NCBI GenBank assembly: GCA_029948255.1
Contig: JALIZF010001918.1
Location: forward strand, 248,001-312,000
Direction of reading: 5' to 3'
Length of the DNA: 64,000 nucleotides
Origin: Telmatactis stephensoni
Lineage: Eukaryota > Cnidaria > Anthozoa > Actiniaria > Isophelliidae
Part shown: positions 46,001-56,230 of the stretch, one piece after another
How the letters are laid out: each line of letters begins with the position of its first letter
Numbering within the stretch: position 1 is the stretch's first letter
Made by a program: the position numbers and the translations under genes
The notes under the pieces: generated by a model
The model's database searches: none
What the model was told of the DNA's origin: nothing
What the model saw: only the letters and a program-made list of their open reading frames with translations

Positions 46001-48909
46001 AACCCGAGCCGGAGCCTGAACCCGAACCGGAGGCAGCTCCAGCGCCCGCATCCAGCCCATATACCAAAACCAATGCGACCCCCGTCTGATTCAGAGGAAG
46101 AAGAAGAAACTGGAGGAGAATGGGAAGATGAAGCGCCAGCAGAAATTCCTCATACTGAACCAGAGGTATTGTTGAAAAGGAAAAGAGTTTTTAGATAGAC
46201 AGATGTTATTAATCCTTAATTGCAGATGAGTGAATTGATAAGGTTAACAATTCATAAAATAAAATATACTTGATTGATAAAGGGAGTAGAGGGCGCACCT
46301 TCGAAAGCTAAATATACGAGCCTCCGAGCCCCTGGCTCGGGAGCAGTTGGGTAACCACTTCCCAAGCTCTTTGAAGTAAAATATAATTAGCTTTACCTTT
46401 TTACCTTTTAACTTGAATTTTTACCACGTCCACGTTTTAGCCTGTAGATGATACATATGATGAAATCGGCAGACTCGTACCAACAACAACAACAAGCACC
46501 AGAACCAGCACAGCCTCAGTATCAAGAAGAAGAAGACTTGTATGAAAACGTTGAACCTCCTGCACAACAAGAACCTACGGTAGGATGGCTTTTAGTTAAC
46601 GCCCTCTCAAGTCCTATCCACCCCACCCCCCTCCACACAACTTCGTATACGTGTCAGCTTATGCGAAGAATGGCTAGGGTAGTTCCATACGCTGAATCTG
46701 CCATGAACTAATCGCTGGCGCCCCTAATACTAATGAGTTCGACTTTGGAGCGACTTTGTAGCGGTATAGTTGATTCAGACGGCGTACTTAATTCTGTAGA
46801 AGCACTGCTCTGTGGAGTAGTGGGGCAGACCACGTGGTGCCAACAATAGCTGTTGTACCTAATTAAGGCTGCCGTACCAAATTGGTTCAGACGCTGCTCT
46901 TTTGCCGAACTTTAAGTCAGCAACTACATGTAGGCACCACAGCAATTACGTACATGACAGGTTCGGCGTATGGAATTCCCTGAATGGAGGATCTGATTCA
47001 TTCTTAACAGACATTCCTTTTGTTTCGTTCAAGTATTTTGTAAATTAGCTAGACTAACATGAGACGATGAATTTCAGAACAGGGAGGGGCTGCTCCTCGT
47101 GGTAGGAAATGATGTAACTCGTTTGTTTTATTTGTAGCCTTCAGCAGATACCGGTGTAACAGCTACAGCACTTTACGACTATCAAGCAGGTTCGTATCCT
47201 TTACCTTAAAAGTATCCCTTGGACCTGGAGTCGATTTCTTTTCTTGTTTATGGTGGAGGGAGGGCAATAAAATATGTATTCATTTCTCAAGAGAGAGAAA
47301 TTTTTGTAACTGGCACTTTTGTATCTTCTTCATTCTACTTCTCACGCCGGCCACTGTGATCAGAGTTAATAGAGGGGAGTGTTTTGGAATGCTGGCAGAC
47401 TTATTAAAGGGCCAACAGAGCGTTCTTTTATGTTGAACGTGCCAGTCACGTGACCTTTACCGTGCAAAATAAACCAAGATGGCGGCGGGAAGATAGTAAA
47501 AGTATTGATTTGTTTGTTTGTACAGAAAATGAGAACGAGATTACCTTTGACCCTGGTGACATCATTACAAACATCTCTGAAATAGACGAAGGTTGGTGGC
47601 AGGGAACAGGACCAGATGGACGGTACGGAATGTTCCCAGCCAACTATGTCGAGAGGAATGATGGCGCTCAGGTAGGAGTTGATTAATTACCTTTCCACTA
47701 TAGAGACAAAATGATGCAGCCGTTGTTTGGGGGGAAGGGGGTATGGCAGTCAGTTATATTTTGCCAGTAGGAAATATTTAAGTGTATAGAGCAGAATATG
47801 TGTTTCCTTAGCTAGTTTGGGGTGTAACTGCCTCCTGTCCCTGTGCTGTTTACGACCCTGATAGATTACCGGAAAAGGTAAACAATTCGAGGTTGAGCTA
47901 TCGAAGAAAACTGAGAAGCCATTTAACAAGCTTAAGCAGCCTGTGCATACAACCGCCCTTCATTTTAGAACGCACAGTGTGAGGGGCTTTGTATTTACAA
48001 GCTTTTGTAAAGTACATTATAGCTATTTTATAACATTTAGACGACCAGTTTACTGCGTCTATTTATCAGGGACTACTTTTTTGTTCAAAACTAGTAAACG
48101 TTTTTTGACAATAATATCGTTCAGAATGTTGTGCTCTTTTATGAACAATTTACCTGGCTTGTTTTAGCTCAACTTTAAAGCTTGGTGTGAGGTCCCAATT
48201 TCGGTTTGAGTAACTTGTTTTGGTAGCCTGTAAAGTGTTTTAAAATTCTGATTGTAGTCTACGCAGCAACAAGACGTTCAAGCAAGTAGTGAAGATGTCG
48301 GAGTCAGAGCTCGAGCGTTGTATGACTACCAAGCAAGTAAGTAAAATCGCATTTAGAGTTTGCGCAATTGTTTCCTTTTCGTCCAGTAAATCAAGTTGGC
48401 CATTTCCGTCATCTTTCCTTTCTCTTTTCATTACACTATGCCTAAGTGATGATTGCGACTGAATACTGAACGTATTCGCCTTAAGCCTATTCGCCTTAGT
48501 GGACACAACTTGCCTTAGGTCTTGTTTATGCCTTAGGTCTCGTTTTAAGTGTGGTTGTCCGTGGTAACCGCGATTATTCTTTTGTCTGGGACACTAAATA
48601 CAAAAGACTGAGTTATCCTCCCTACTAGGGACAACTCGCCTTTAATAAATAGCACCTAAACCCTTGGTTTAGCCGGATAGTAAATCAGGAAATCAGCTCT
48701 ATTGCAATATTCGTTCGTTCGTTAACTAATGCTGTTGTATGAAGCTAAAGATATTTTTTGTTTTCCAGCTGATGAGTCCGAGATCACTTTCGACCCAGGA
48801 GACATTATTTCTAATATCGAACAGATAGATGAGGGCTGGTGGAGAGGGACTGGGCCCTGATGGTAGTTTTGGCATGTTTCCAGCCAATTACGTCGAGCTT
48901 ATTTCATAA
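40958..48909 (+). CDS. DBNL: Drebrin-like protein (DBNL / mAbp1 / SH3P7), 17 exons, two SH3 domains
   Basis: This is a cytoplasmic adaptor linking F-actin to endocytosis and signalling. Exons: 40958-41040, 41103-41158, 41972-42084, 42179-42252, 42760-42841, 43254-43312, 44247-44324, 44906-44992, 45088-45152, 45357-45411, 45489-45571, 45827-46165, 46441-46579, 47138-47189, 47526-47671, 48258-48336, 48769-48909. Exons 1-6 encode the ADF-H domain ([34 protein letters not shown]). Exon 7 has the GSVYKRTN block, exons 8-11 a charged coiled coil, and exons 12-13 a Pro/Glu-rich linker. Exons 14-15 and 16-17 each encode an SH3 ([20 protein letters not shown]), whereas vertebrate DBNL has one. Frame breaks occur near 45505, 45955, 46067, 46468 and 48855. 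The start has a good context (aagATGG). Confidence 0.93.
42380..42500 (-). mobile_element. Inverted partial SINE copy in DBNL intron 4
   Basis: On the minus strand it reads cactcagggtctttaataat, then tgaggagaatg, and continues with a diverged version of the body of the SINE at 26584-26800. The tRNA-like head is absent or unrecognisable. Confidence 0.6.
42940..43140. repeat. (TTGC/TTTG)n tetranucleotide array in DBNL intron 5
   Basis: Long runs of ttgc alternate with runs of tttg. It yields a spurious cysteine- and leucine-rich plus-strand frame. Confidence 0.95.
43895..44215. mobile_element. Inverted-repeat DNA in DBNL intron 6
   Basis: gttattaacctcg near 44055 and its imperfect inverse (cgagctcggttaataac) near 44178-44195 bound about 140 bp. 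Inside, gtctgtatgggaaaatatca is matched by tgatattttaccatacagac in inverse. Just upstream is gaattctgattggctaa, another common dispersed-repeat end. Confidence 0.5.
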
Positions 48910-50190
48910 AGTAGTATCTGTTTGTTGATTTATACATCTTTGCTTAATAATATGACTGATTAATTCAATATATACGCACGATAACGTAGTGCGCATGATC
49001 GGAAAATCGGCGGGAAAATACTCGACGCGTCTGTTATTCTGATATTTTCGCGCCAAAAATGAAAGATCAATAAGAGTTAGTTACCCTTGCTAGGTTAGTA
49101 TTTTCGATAAGGATATAACTATATTTGTATTTGTATACTTTTAGAACGAAAATTGATTGGAAAGTCGAGGACAATTTTTTTTTAAAGTGTACAACTGGTC
49201 AATTTGAATTTTGTAACTGAAGTTAGTTAAATTTGGAATGAAGAGCAGAACGCGCAAGCATTATTCTTATTTTCCCGCCTAATTTTCGCGCATGCGCCCA
49301 ATATTGTCTATTGTTTACCCTAAAGTCCGCAAAGAGATCCGAGGCTGGGAGCACTTAGCTGTAGCTCTACTTTTGTAATAAGAATAGTGAATTGATAATA
49401 TAGGATAAACCTGTCAAACAATGGTCTTTAAGCCGAGAGAGCATAGCTATAGTTATGCTTATTTGAATTGTTAGAAACGGTTAAAGCTCGCCGCACACGT
49501 TGAGAAACTGTGTGAGGAAACTGCCACGCAAGGCACTTAGCTAAGACGATTTCTCGCCGCAGACGTTGCATCTTTGGCTACGCGAGGCCAAAGATAGAGC
49601 AGGTAAAAGAGCACACGGTGAGAAAAGTCCCTCGCGTGGCAGTTTCCTCACACAGTTTCTCAACGTGTGCGGCGGGCTTCAGAAAAACTGTAAAGCGGAA
49701 ACATTCGAAGTTTTCTAAAACCCGAAAGTAGTTGTGTTACTAATAAGCTTGCTATGGAAAAGTTTCTAATTAGGTATCGACAGAGAGAAGAAAGACTTGT
49801 ATTTTCGAAAGTTACATTTTAATAAACTTGGATATAAGAAAAACATGGTTGTTTCAACTTTTTAAATTATGTATTTTGGGAAATGGGAGAAAGTCAGAGG
49901 GGCTTCACTCTGCTGGGTCCAGAGGCTTTTCTCTCTGTCTGTCTATCTGTTTATTTGTTTGTTTTGTTTTGTTTTGTTTGTTTTGTTGGAATTGGTTGGT
50001 TGGGTTGGTTGGTTGATTTGTTTATTAAATTTTTCTTTTCCGAACAACGTCTTGTCGCGGCTCGATAAAAAAAGCAAGACTAACAAAAAGAAAGAAAGAA
50101 AACCCTCTAGAACCAGAGTAGACAGTCTGTCAAGTGATTTCATCTTGTAAATTAAGTTTTTTTGAAGGTGTCAAGTGATTGAGAACGTAC
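48910..50190. other. Intergenic DNA between DBNL and the GT92 cluster
   Basis: DBNL (+) and the first GT92 gene (-) converge here, so both 3' untranslated regions must lie in this stretch. A (gtttt)n-rich run near 49955-49985 and ggttggtt repeats around 50000 produce spurious frames. The hairpin element at 49485-49678 is listed separately. Confidence 0.5.
49485..49678. mobile_element. Hairpin MITE with 45-bp arms
   Basis: The arms at 49485-49529 and 49634-49678 are inverse copies with one mismatch in 45 bp (ends AGCTCGCCGCACACG and CGTGTGCGGCGGGCT). The middle contains a smaller hairpin (atctttggc..gccaaagat). High arm identity suggests recent insertion or constraint. Confidence 0.85.
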
Positions 50191-50195
50191 TGATG

Positions 50196-51626
50196 TCACG
50201 CAATCAAGCGCATAACGCGTTCAACATTCTTCCTAAGACTTCTCTTGTATCTTAGCATAAATGGCTCAGGAACTGTGTGCTTACAAGCCTCAATTATGTC
50301 TCCAAATCCGTTACACCGTCGATAATGAAACACCAGAGCAATCCTGGGGTCCACCCACGTTTCGTTGTAGTTTTGAACAGATACTGCAATGTGATGAATT
50401 CCCATTTCGAAAACTTTCTTAGGATCCACAATACACTTGGATCGATAACTTGTCCTGAAAATTCTTCTCGTTTTATAAAGAAAATGCTGCGTCAAAAGTG
50501 TTGAGGAATTCAATGGATGACGGTTTGTATATGGCGGGAGTTCATTTTTACGAGGAAGTAATACACTTCTCACGCAGCAGCCAGCTGACTGTGATCTATC
50601 CATAGAGGTTAACAAGGACGGTACCGAAGAGTGATTTAAGGGTACGATAAATTCGTCAAGATCATGAAATCCTACCATTTTTGCCTTTCCTCTGTTTCGA
50701 TAGAGACAATCTTCAATAGCCACTTGTTGACCGTGATAGTGAATACTTTGTTTACTTTTAAGGTAAGCGGGTAGGTTCCAAGGCAATACTTTAACAACGC
50801 CCTGATCCTGATATATCTGAACAGCTTTTTTCAACCTCGGATGAATGTATTCGTTATAGATAATGAAATTCGAGGCTCCAAGTATCCGATTCATTTCAAT
50901 AAATTCCACGAAATTTATTGCAGTTATTTCATTTCCATAGATTGGGGGAACACAGACTGTGTAATTATATATATGCCGTTGATCCATAGTGGATTGAACA
51001 GGAATTTTTGTGACTTTAGTTCTTTCTTGATCGTATAACGCAGATATAGAAATGGAACCTGGATCTTTTTCCAAACCTCTTGGAAAGCTGCAAGAGATAA
51101 TGTATGCAGCATGTATTCTTTCTTTATGATTTCCTACTAAATGAAATTTTGCTTCCTCTAATTTTTTCCCTTCGCCGCATCTTGAGTGGCAAAATAATCT
51201 TGGTGGCCTGAAGTTCCTCCAAGTTTGTGAAATAGCAATCATTCGCACGAAGGGGGAACTTGGATTAGTGTTATCGTAGTATGCAGAATATATAAGTGTA
51301 CTAGGAACAATTTCAACGAAGCCTGACCACCTGTAGTTATTGTTAGTGTTTTGGGACGGTGCTTGGGAAGGCATGACACATGTTTCGCTGTTGAGCTTCG
51401 AACTTTTTGTATCTCTACTGCTTGTTTTACCATTAGATAATTTCTCCGAGTTCGATTTCATTGATGGGAGCATTGTAAAGACCATCCATACAGAAAATAT
51501 CATCAATAATAGAAATACAACTGTGAGTTTGATCCAAAATTGCCACGAGGAAGATGCTGGCTTCTGGTGAGGACTGTCTTCGTTTTCGCTCGGCAGTAGG
51601 CAGACTTCTGCTTCATCTTGATGCAT
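50196..51626 (-). CDS. Glycosyltransferase family 92 (GT92/DUF23), paralog 1
   Basis: The intact 476-residue frame encodes a type II Golgi-type enzyme. It has a short cytoplasmic tail (MHQDEAEVCLLPSE), a signal-anchor helix at about residues 31-55, a stem with Ser/Lys-rich sequence, then the GT92 catalytic domain from about 220 to 450. Landmarks are YTVCVPPIYG, FVEFIEMNRILGASNFIIYN and FHDLDEFIVP, whose DLD (322-324) is the metal-binding DxD. In Caenorhabditis, GT92 member GALT-1 adds galactose to core fucose on N-glycans; donor and acceptor here are unknown. It is intronless and the last gene of a five-gene head-to-tail array, so its relatives lie upstream on the same strand. Confidence 0.9.
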   Translation of the reverse strand: MHQDEAEVCLLPSENEDSPHQKPASSSWQFWIKLTVVFLLLMIFSVWMVFTMLPSMKSNSEKLSNGKTSSRDTKSSKLNSETCVMPSQAPSQNTNNNYRWSGFVEIVPSTLIYSAYYDNTNPSSPFVRMIAISQTWRNFRPPRLFCHSRCGEGKKLEEAKFHLVGNHKERIHAAYIISCSFPRGLEKDPGSISISALYDQERTKVTKIPVQSTMDQRHIYNYTVCVPPIYGNEITAINFVEFIEMNRILGASNFIIYNEYIHPRLKKAVQIYQDQGVVKVLPWNLPAYLKSKQSIHYHGQQVAIEDCLYRNRGKAKMVGFHDLDEFIVPLNHSSVPSLLTSMDRSQSAGCCVRSVLLPRKNELPPYTNRHPLNSSTLLTQHFLYKTRRIFRTSYRSKCIVDPKKVFEMGIHHIAVSVQNYNETWVDPRIALVFHYRRCNGFGDIIEACKHTVPEPFMLRYKRSLRKNVERVMRLIA

Positions 51627-51629
51627 GTT

Positions 51630-52940
51630 CAGTGATTCAAGCCGTGTGCAATATTATGCAAAATACATCATCTGGTACAGTTATCGTACTATCACTTATG
51701 GCTTTGAGAGAGACCTCCAAAACATCACATGGTTTTTGAACTGAAAGTATTGACGCTCCTTATCGAATATTTCTTCAATATACCTTCTTTACTCGGCTTT
51801 AAACTTGTAAAATAAGCTTCAAGAAACTTCTTTTTTTTAAAACACTAGTAATTTTCAAAAGCTACCAGAACAGCATTAAAACTTTGCAAAGAAAGAACTC
51901 GCACAACAAACGACTAAACAACAACTATAAAAAAGAGCAATATAATTTATTCAAAATGCACTGCAATGACTGTACTGAACCGTGAAAGGCTTTTCAATAT
52001 GTTTTAAGGTGTATCAAAGGGCATAACGGTTACGGGTCAAAAACGATACGATTCTGAATAGGTAAATAACACGCATGGAGATATCGACGAACTTCTAATG
52101 TTTTCACTTGTGCAAGACAAGGGCACCGTACGCGCGTCACTGCAGACTTGCAGAACCCTTTTTGATGGTTAGTTCATACAACTTATGGTCTTAAGAGCCG
52201 GTATCTCAACCGCTACTGTCGATTTGTCCATTACACATTAGCTCAAATAATTGTCTTCCCAAGTGTCTCCACAAATATAGATATGATCCCTGTCATTATT
52301 ATAACTTAAACATTTTTTTTAACTTAGAATTTTTTATTGGCTATCATTATTGGGTAAAATAATATGACTCCTTCTGGATGTTTTTGCACGATGTATATTA
52401 TTCTGACGTGCGTTAGCTCAATCCAGATTCCAAGTTCCGGTCCTTATTATAAAACTTAGATACTTTCTAACTGAGAATTTTTTTTATTGGCTATCATTTT
52501 TAGGTAAAATAATATCACTCCTTCTGGATCATGGATGTTCCTGCACGATGTATTCTGGAGTGCGTTAGCTCAATCCAGATTGCTAATTTTTTTAGGTTTT
52601 TTTAGGGTGATGGGGGGCTGGCTTAATACAACACAGAATTGAAGAGGGAGATATGTTCTATCAGAAGTGGGCTTCTGGTTCTATCACTTGACTCGACCAA
52701 ACTTAGGCCTACTCCGGGCCCTAAAATCGCCGTAATTTTGAGCGATCTTAGGCGATTTTAGGCGATTTAAGCAAAATTATCCCCAAAGATGCCCAAAACT
52801 TAAGGCGATTTTGGGCGATTTTGAGCGATTTTAGGCGAAACTTCAAGAGACAGACTAAAGCTTATATGCATCAAATATACCAATCTCTAGCTTTCTGAAG
52901 ACGCACAAAAACTGTATGTTTATTGAAAAAGTGACAATCT
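51630..52940. other. Spacer between GT92 paralogs 1 and 2, with two tandem repeats
   Basis: A direct duplication of about 150 bp (52285-52432 and 52440-52581) shares ttggctatca, gtaaaataatat, ctccttctggat and cgttagctcaatccagatt. Further on, 52730-52850 is a run of ggcgattttgagcgatttta words of about 10-11 bp. No gene is seen. Confidence 0.65.
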
Positions 52941-52947
52941 TAATTTA

Positions 52948-54351
52948 TTAAGACCTATTGTTTATCAACTTCATAACTTGATCGACATTCTTTTGCAGTT
53001 TGTTCTGGAATCTCAGCATGAAATTCTCAAGAACAAGTTGTTTACAGGCGATTTTAAGATCAACATATTGGATGCACTTTCGGTAGTGAAACACAAGAGC
53101 TTTCTCAGGATTTACCCAAGTTGCATAAGTATAACCTTGAACAGGCTGGGAAATGTTATGGATTCCCATTTCAAAAACTTTTTTAGGATCCACAATACAC
53201 TTGGATCGAATATTTTTCTTAAAAATGGTTTTGGCGCGATAGAAGTAATGCTGCGTCAGAAGTATGTCATTTAGTGGGTTGTCGTTCTTTTGTTTGAGTT
53301 CTACGTTTCTAGGTAGTAAAATACTTTGTATACAATATCCAGCTGACTGGCCATGAGCTCCTTCTATGCTGGTTAACAAAGACGGTACCGTTGAGTGATT
53401 GAGAGGGATGATAAATTCGTCCAGGTCATGAAACCCTACCCATTTTGTTCTTCCTCTGCTTCTATACAAACAGTCTTCAATGGCCACTTGCTGGCCATGG
53501 TAGTGAATGCTATAAAAACCATGAAGGTAGCTTGGTAAATTCCATAGAAACACCTCAACAATGCCCTGTTCCTGATAGAACTGCACTACTCTCTTAAGTC
53601 TTGAATGAAGATGTTGGTCATAAATGATGAAACTCGAGGCTCCAAGAATTCTGTTCATTTCTATAAACTCCACAAAATTCATTGGAGTTATTGCTGTTCC
53701 ATAAATTGGAGGAACACAAACAGTGTAGTTGTGTATTCGTCGTTGATTTACAGTGGATTGAACTGGGATTTTTATCATTTTAGTTCTTTTTTGACCGTAT
53801 AATAACGCAGATATAGAAATTGGACCAGGATCTTTTTCCAGACCTCTTGGGAAACTGCAAGAGATAATGAATGCAGCATAATGTCTGTTCTTATGATCTT
53901 GTACAATTTGAAAGTGTGCAACTTCTTCGGTTTTCTTATCATGACATCCAATTCTTGAGTGACAAAATAATTTCGGGAATCTAAAAGTATGGGAAATGCC
54001 AATCATACGAACAGAGGGGGACATTGGATTTGTGTCATCGTAGTATGCTGAGTATATTAGAGTTCCAGGGACAATTTCAATGAAGCCTGACAAGGACTTC
54101 TTATCATGTGCTTCTTGTAAAACCAACGAACATTTTTCTGCTTCTTTTCTGTTACTTCCACTGCTAGAATCATGTAAACTAGCCTTGATCGAAGGGTAGG
54201 CCGTAAACACAACCCACACAGAAATGATCCCAAAAAATAGAATTACAGCTATAAGTTTCCATAACTGCCACGAGGAAGACGAAGGCTTTCTGCGATCACT
54301 GTCTACGTTTTCGCTTGGTAGAAGAGCGACCTCTGCTTCATCTGGATGCAT
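52948..54351 (-). CDS. Glycosyltransferase family 92 (GT92/DUF23), paralog 2
   Basis: The intact 467-residue frame has the same plan as paralog 1. Its tail MHPDEAEVALLPSENVDSD is nearly identical to that of paralog 1, followed by a signal-anchor (about 30-52), a shorter stem, and a GT92 domain with YTVCVPPIYG, FVEFIEMNRILGASSFIIYD and FHDLDEFIIP. Cysteines of the catalytic domain, such as those in KLFCHSR and FIISCSF, are in register with paralog 1, so disulfide pairing is probably kept. The C-terminus ends MKLINNRS. It should be catalytically competent as far as the visible motifs go. Substrate unknown. Confidence 0.9.
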   Translation of the reverse strand: MHPDEAEVALLPSENVDSDRRKPSSSSWQLWKLIAVILFFGIISVWVVFTAYPSIKASLHDSSSGSNRKEAEKCSLVLQEAHDKKSLSGFIEIVPGTLIYSAYYDDTNPMSPSVRMIGISHTFRFPKLFCHSRIGCHDKKTEEVAHFQIVQDHKNRHYAAFIISCSFPRGLEKDPGPISISALLYGQKRTKMIKIPVQSTVNQRRIHNYTVCVPPIYGTAITPMNFVEFIEMNRILGASSFIIYDQHLHSRLKRVVQFYQEQGIVEVFLWNLPSYLHGFYSIHYHGQQVAIEDCLYRSRGRTKWVGFHDLDEFIIPLNHSTVPSLLTSIEGAHGQSAGYCIQSILLPRNVELKQKNDNPLNDILLTQHYFYRAKTIFKKNIRSKCIVDPKKVFEMGIHNISQPVQGYTYATWVNPEKALVFHYRKCIQYVDLKIACKQLVLENFMLRFQNKLQKNVDQVMKLINNRS

Positions 54352-55041
54352 GATGTATCAAGGTTTGTATACTTGGAAATGCCACTCTACGTACACAGAA
54401 TAAATTCGCATCTAGTACTATAAAGTTCTTCGAAGTGATGCATGGTTCAATTTGAGAAGGCCCTCCGACGGAGACATCACTTGACTGATCTGAATCTTAA
54501 AGTACGTGTACGCGATTTGCTTTTACACTGTCTGTTTTCTAATTTATCTTAAGAAAACTTCTTTAAAGATATGAGTAATAATTGAAGGATGATAAAACGA
54601 TATTCTGAAACGTGCAACTGTATGAGCTGTTGATGGATATCACAACAATGAAATAATTTTCATACATTAAGTTAATTTATTCAAAATGCACTATGTGCAT
54701 ATATCACAGAAACAGTCTTAATTGTTTAGCATTTTCAAAAAGTTTGATCACTCAAAAGCTATTCGCGTATTACCGAACCATCATTTTATAATAGCAATGG
54801 GGGACTTCTGTAAATCACATTCCATTTAATTTGGTTATCCTCAATCGGATTATTGTTATTATTTTTACTCAGCTCATGTCTGCCTATATTTACAAAGCAA
54901 TTCAAAATGAGGCTCTGGTCTTATATAATCTCATATAATGATAATCATTATCATTATATTTGCCCACTAAGCCTCGACTTGACCCATCATTCAATATATT
55001 AAAAGTGAGCTATTACCATTTTGGTTCCATGGGCCACATCA

Positions 55042-55186
55042 ATAGAGTGGTTTTCATTTGATCGTGATGGAATAGACAAACTAATAGTTGGTAGTAGACT
55101 CTAAAGCCATTGTTTTCTTTTGTCTCTTATAACTACTACAACTAAATAGTCATTTTTCTTTCACGGTCAAATGAAAATCACTCTAT
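55042..55186. mobile_element. MITE with ATAGAGTGGTTTTCATTTGA ends
   Basis: The left arm (55042-55067) and right arm (55161-55186) are inverse copies over 26 bp with two differences. The centre is AT-rich and encodes nothing. Confidence 0.75.
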
Positions 55187-55703
55187 TTATTTCCTGTAAC
55201 CTACCTTTCAAAGAGTTTGCCAAGATGAGGGGATTCAATATCTTTATAACCTTATTTAAAAATACTTTCCATATCTCGTATGGAGTTTGTGAAGTCCCCA
55301 AACTCTTGCATTTTCATTTCTAAGGGAGATCGAGGGAATTGCTTCAAAATTCGTCTTGTCCTGTGCTGATGTTGCCGAAGACTCAATGAAGAAGTTTGGA
55401 AAGATCAGAAACGTTTCTAAGAATTTAAAAGCCTTTTACCGTTGGCATACTTGCAATTGCCTTTTTTCTTAAAAAAATCAGTGATAATAATAACTACCTA
55501 AGGTTCATTTTCAAGATGACTTATGCCACATAGATAACGAGTCCATCACTGGCGCTGGCACCTGTACTGGGCATTGGAGGTAAGGAGATTCAAAAGGGCG
55601 GCTCAATATATTTGGACACCCTTTTTAATCTTTTACACAGTTGCATGGTTGTTTATCAGTAATGAGCCATTTTACTTTCATCCATTTTTGTTATTGCTTA
55701 TTT

Positions 55704-55744
55704 ATGGATAGCCTGATTTTCAGACTGAAAATCAGGCTATCCAT
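55704..55744. repeat. Perfect 20-bp palindrome with one-base spacer
   Basis: ATGGATAGCCTGATTTTCAG is followed by a single A and then its exact complement. On a nicked or single strand this would form a tight hairpin. No flanking duplication is evident. Confidence 0.9.
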
Positions 55745-56230
55745 GGTTCACTTTGAACAAGCTTGTAAAATGCTAAAATACATGCCTCAGTACAGTTTTG
55801 AAGAATAAAACGTAAGCTTTACTGAGTTTTGACAGATGTGAAAGGTAGTACGTTTAAAAAAGTGAACTTATTTATTTTATTTATAACAACTTATTTGTAC
55901 AAACAAAAAGGGTGTCACCGGGGGGGGACTGAATCCCCATATAAAGGTGACCCCCCTGAATGACTGATTTATTCGGAACACATGGATTGGTGTTATATGA
56001 ATCTCCATCCGGGGCCCTAATCAGTATTTTAACAGTTTAGCTAATAACGTTTTATAGATCTTGAATTTTATAACTTTTATTTGCAGTTAGTGTATGTTGA
56101 TGCATTTTTATTTCTTATGATTGATGTTTTTATATAAGAATATGTTCATCGAAATCAGTGATGCTAAAGTATTCTAACTGGCGCATCCATGCATCCATTT
56201 TTTTTTCTTACATCGGGGCGCGCGCAATCA

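Larger units (their letters stand above)
54360..56225. other. Spacer between GT92 paralogs 2 and 3
   Basis: No gene is seen. It contains the MITE at 55042-55186, the perfect palindrome at 55704-55744 and a short atgataatcattatcatta palindromic run near 54937. Confidence 0.5.
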
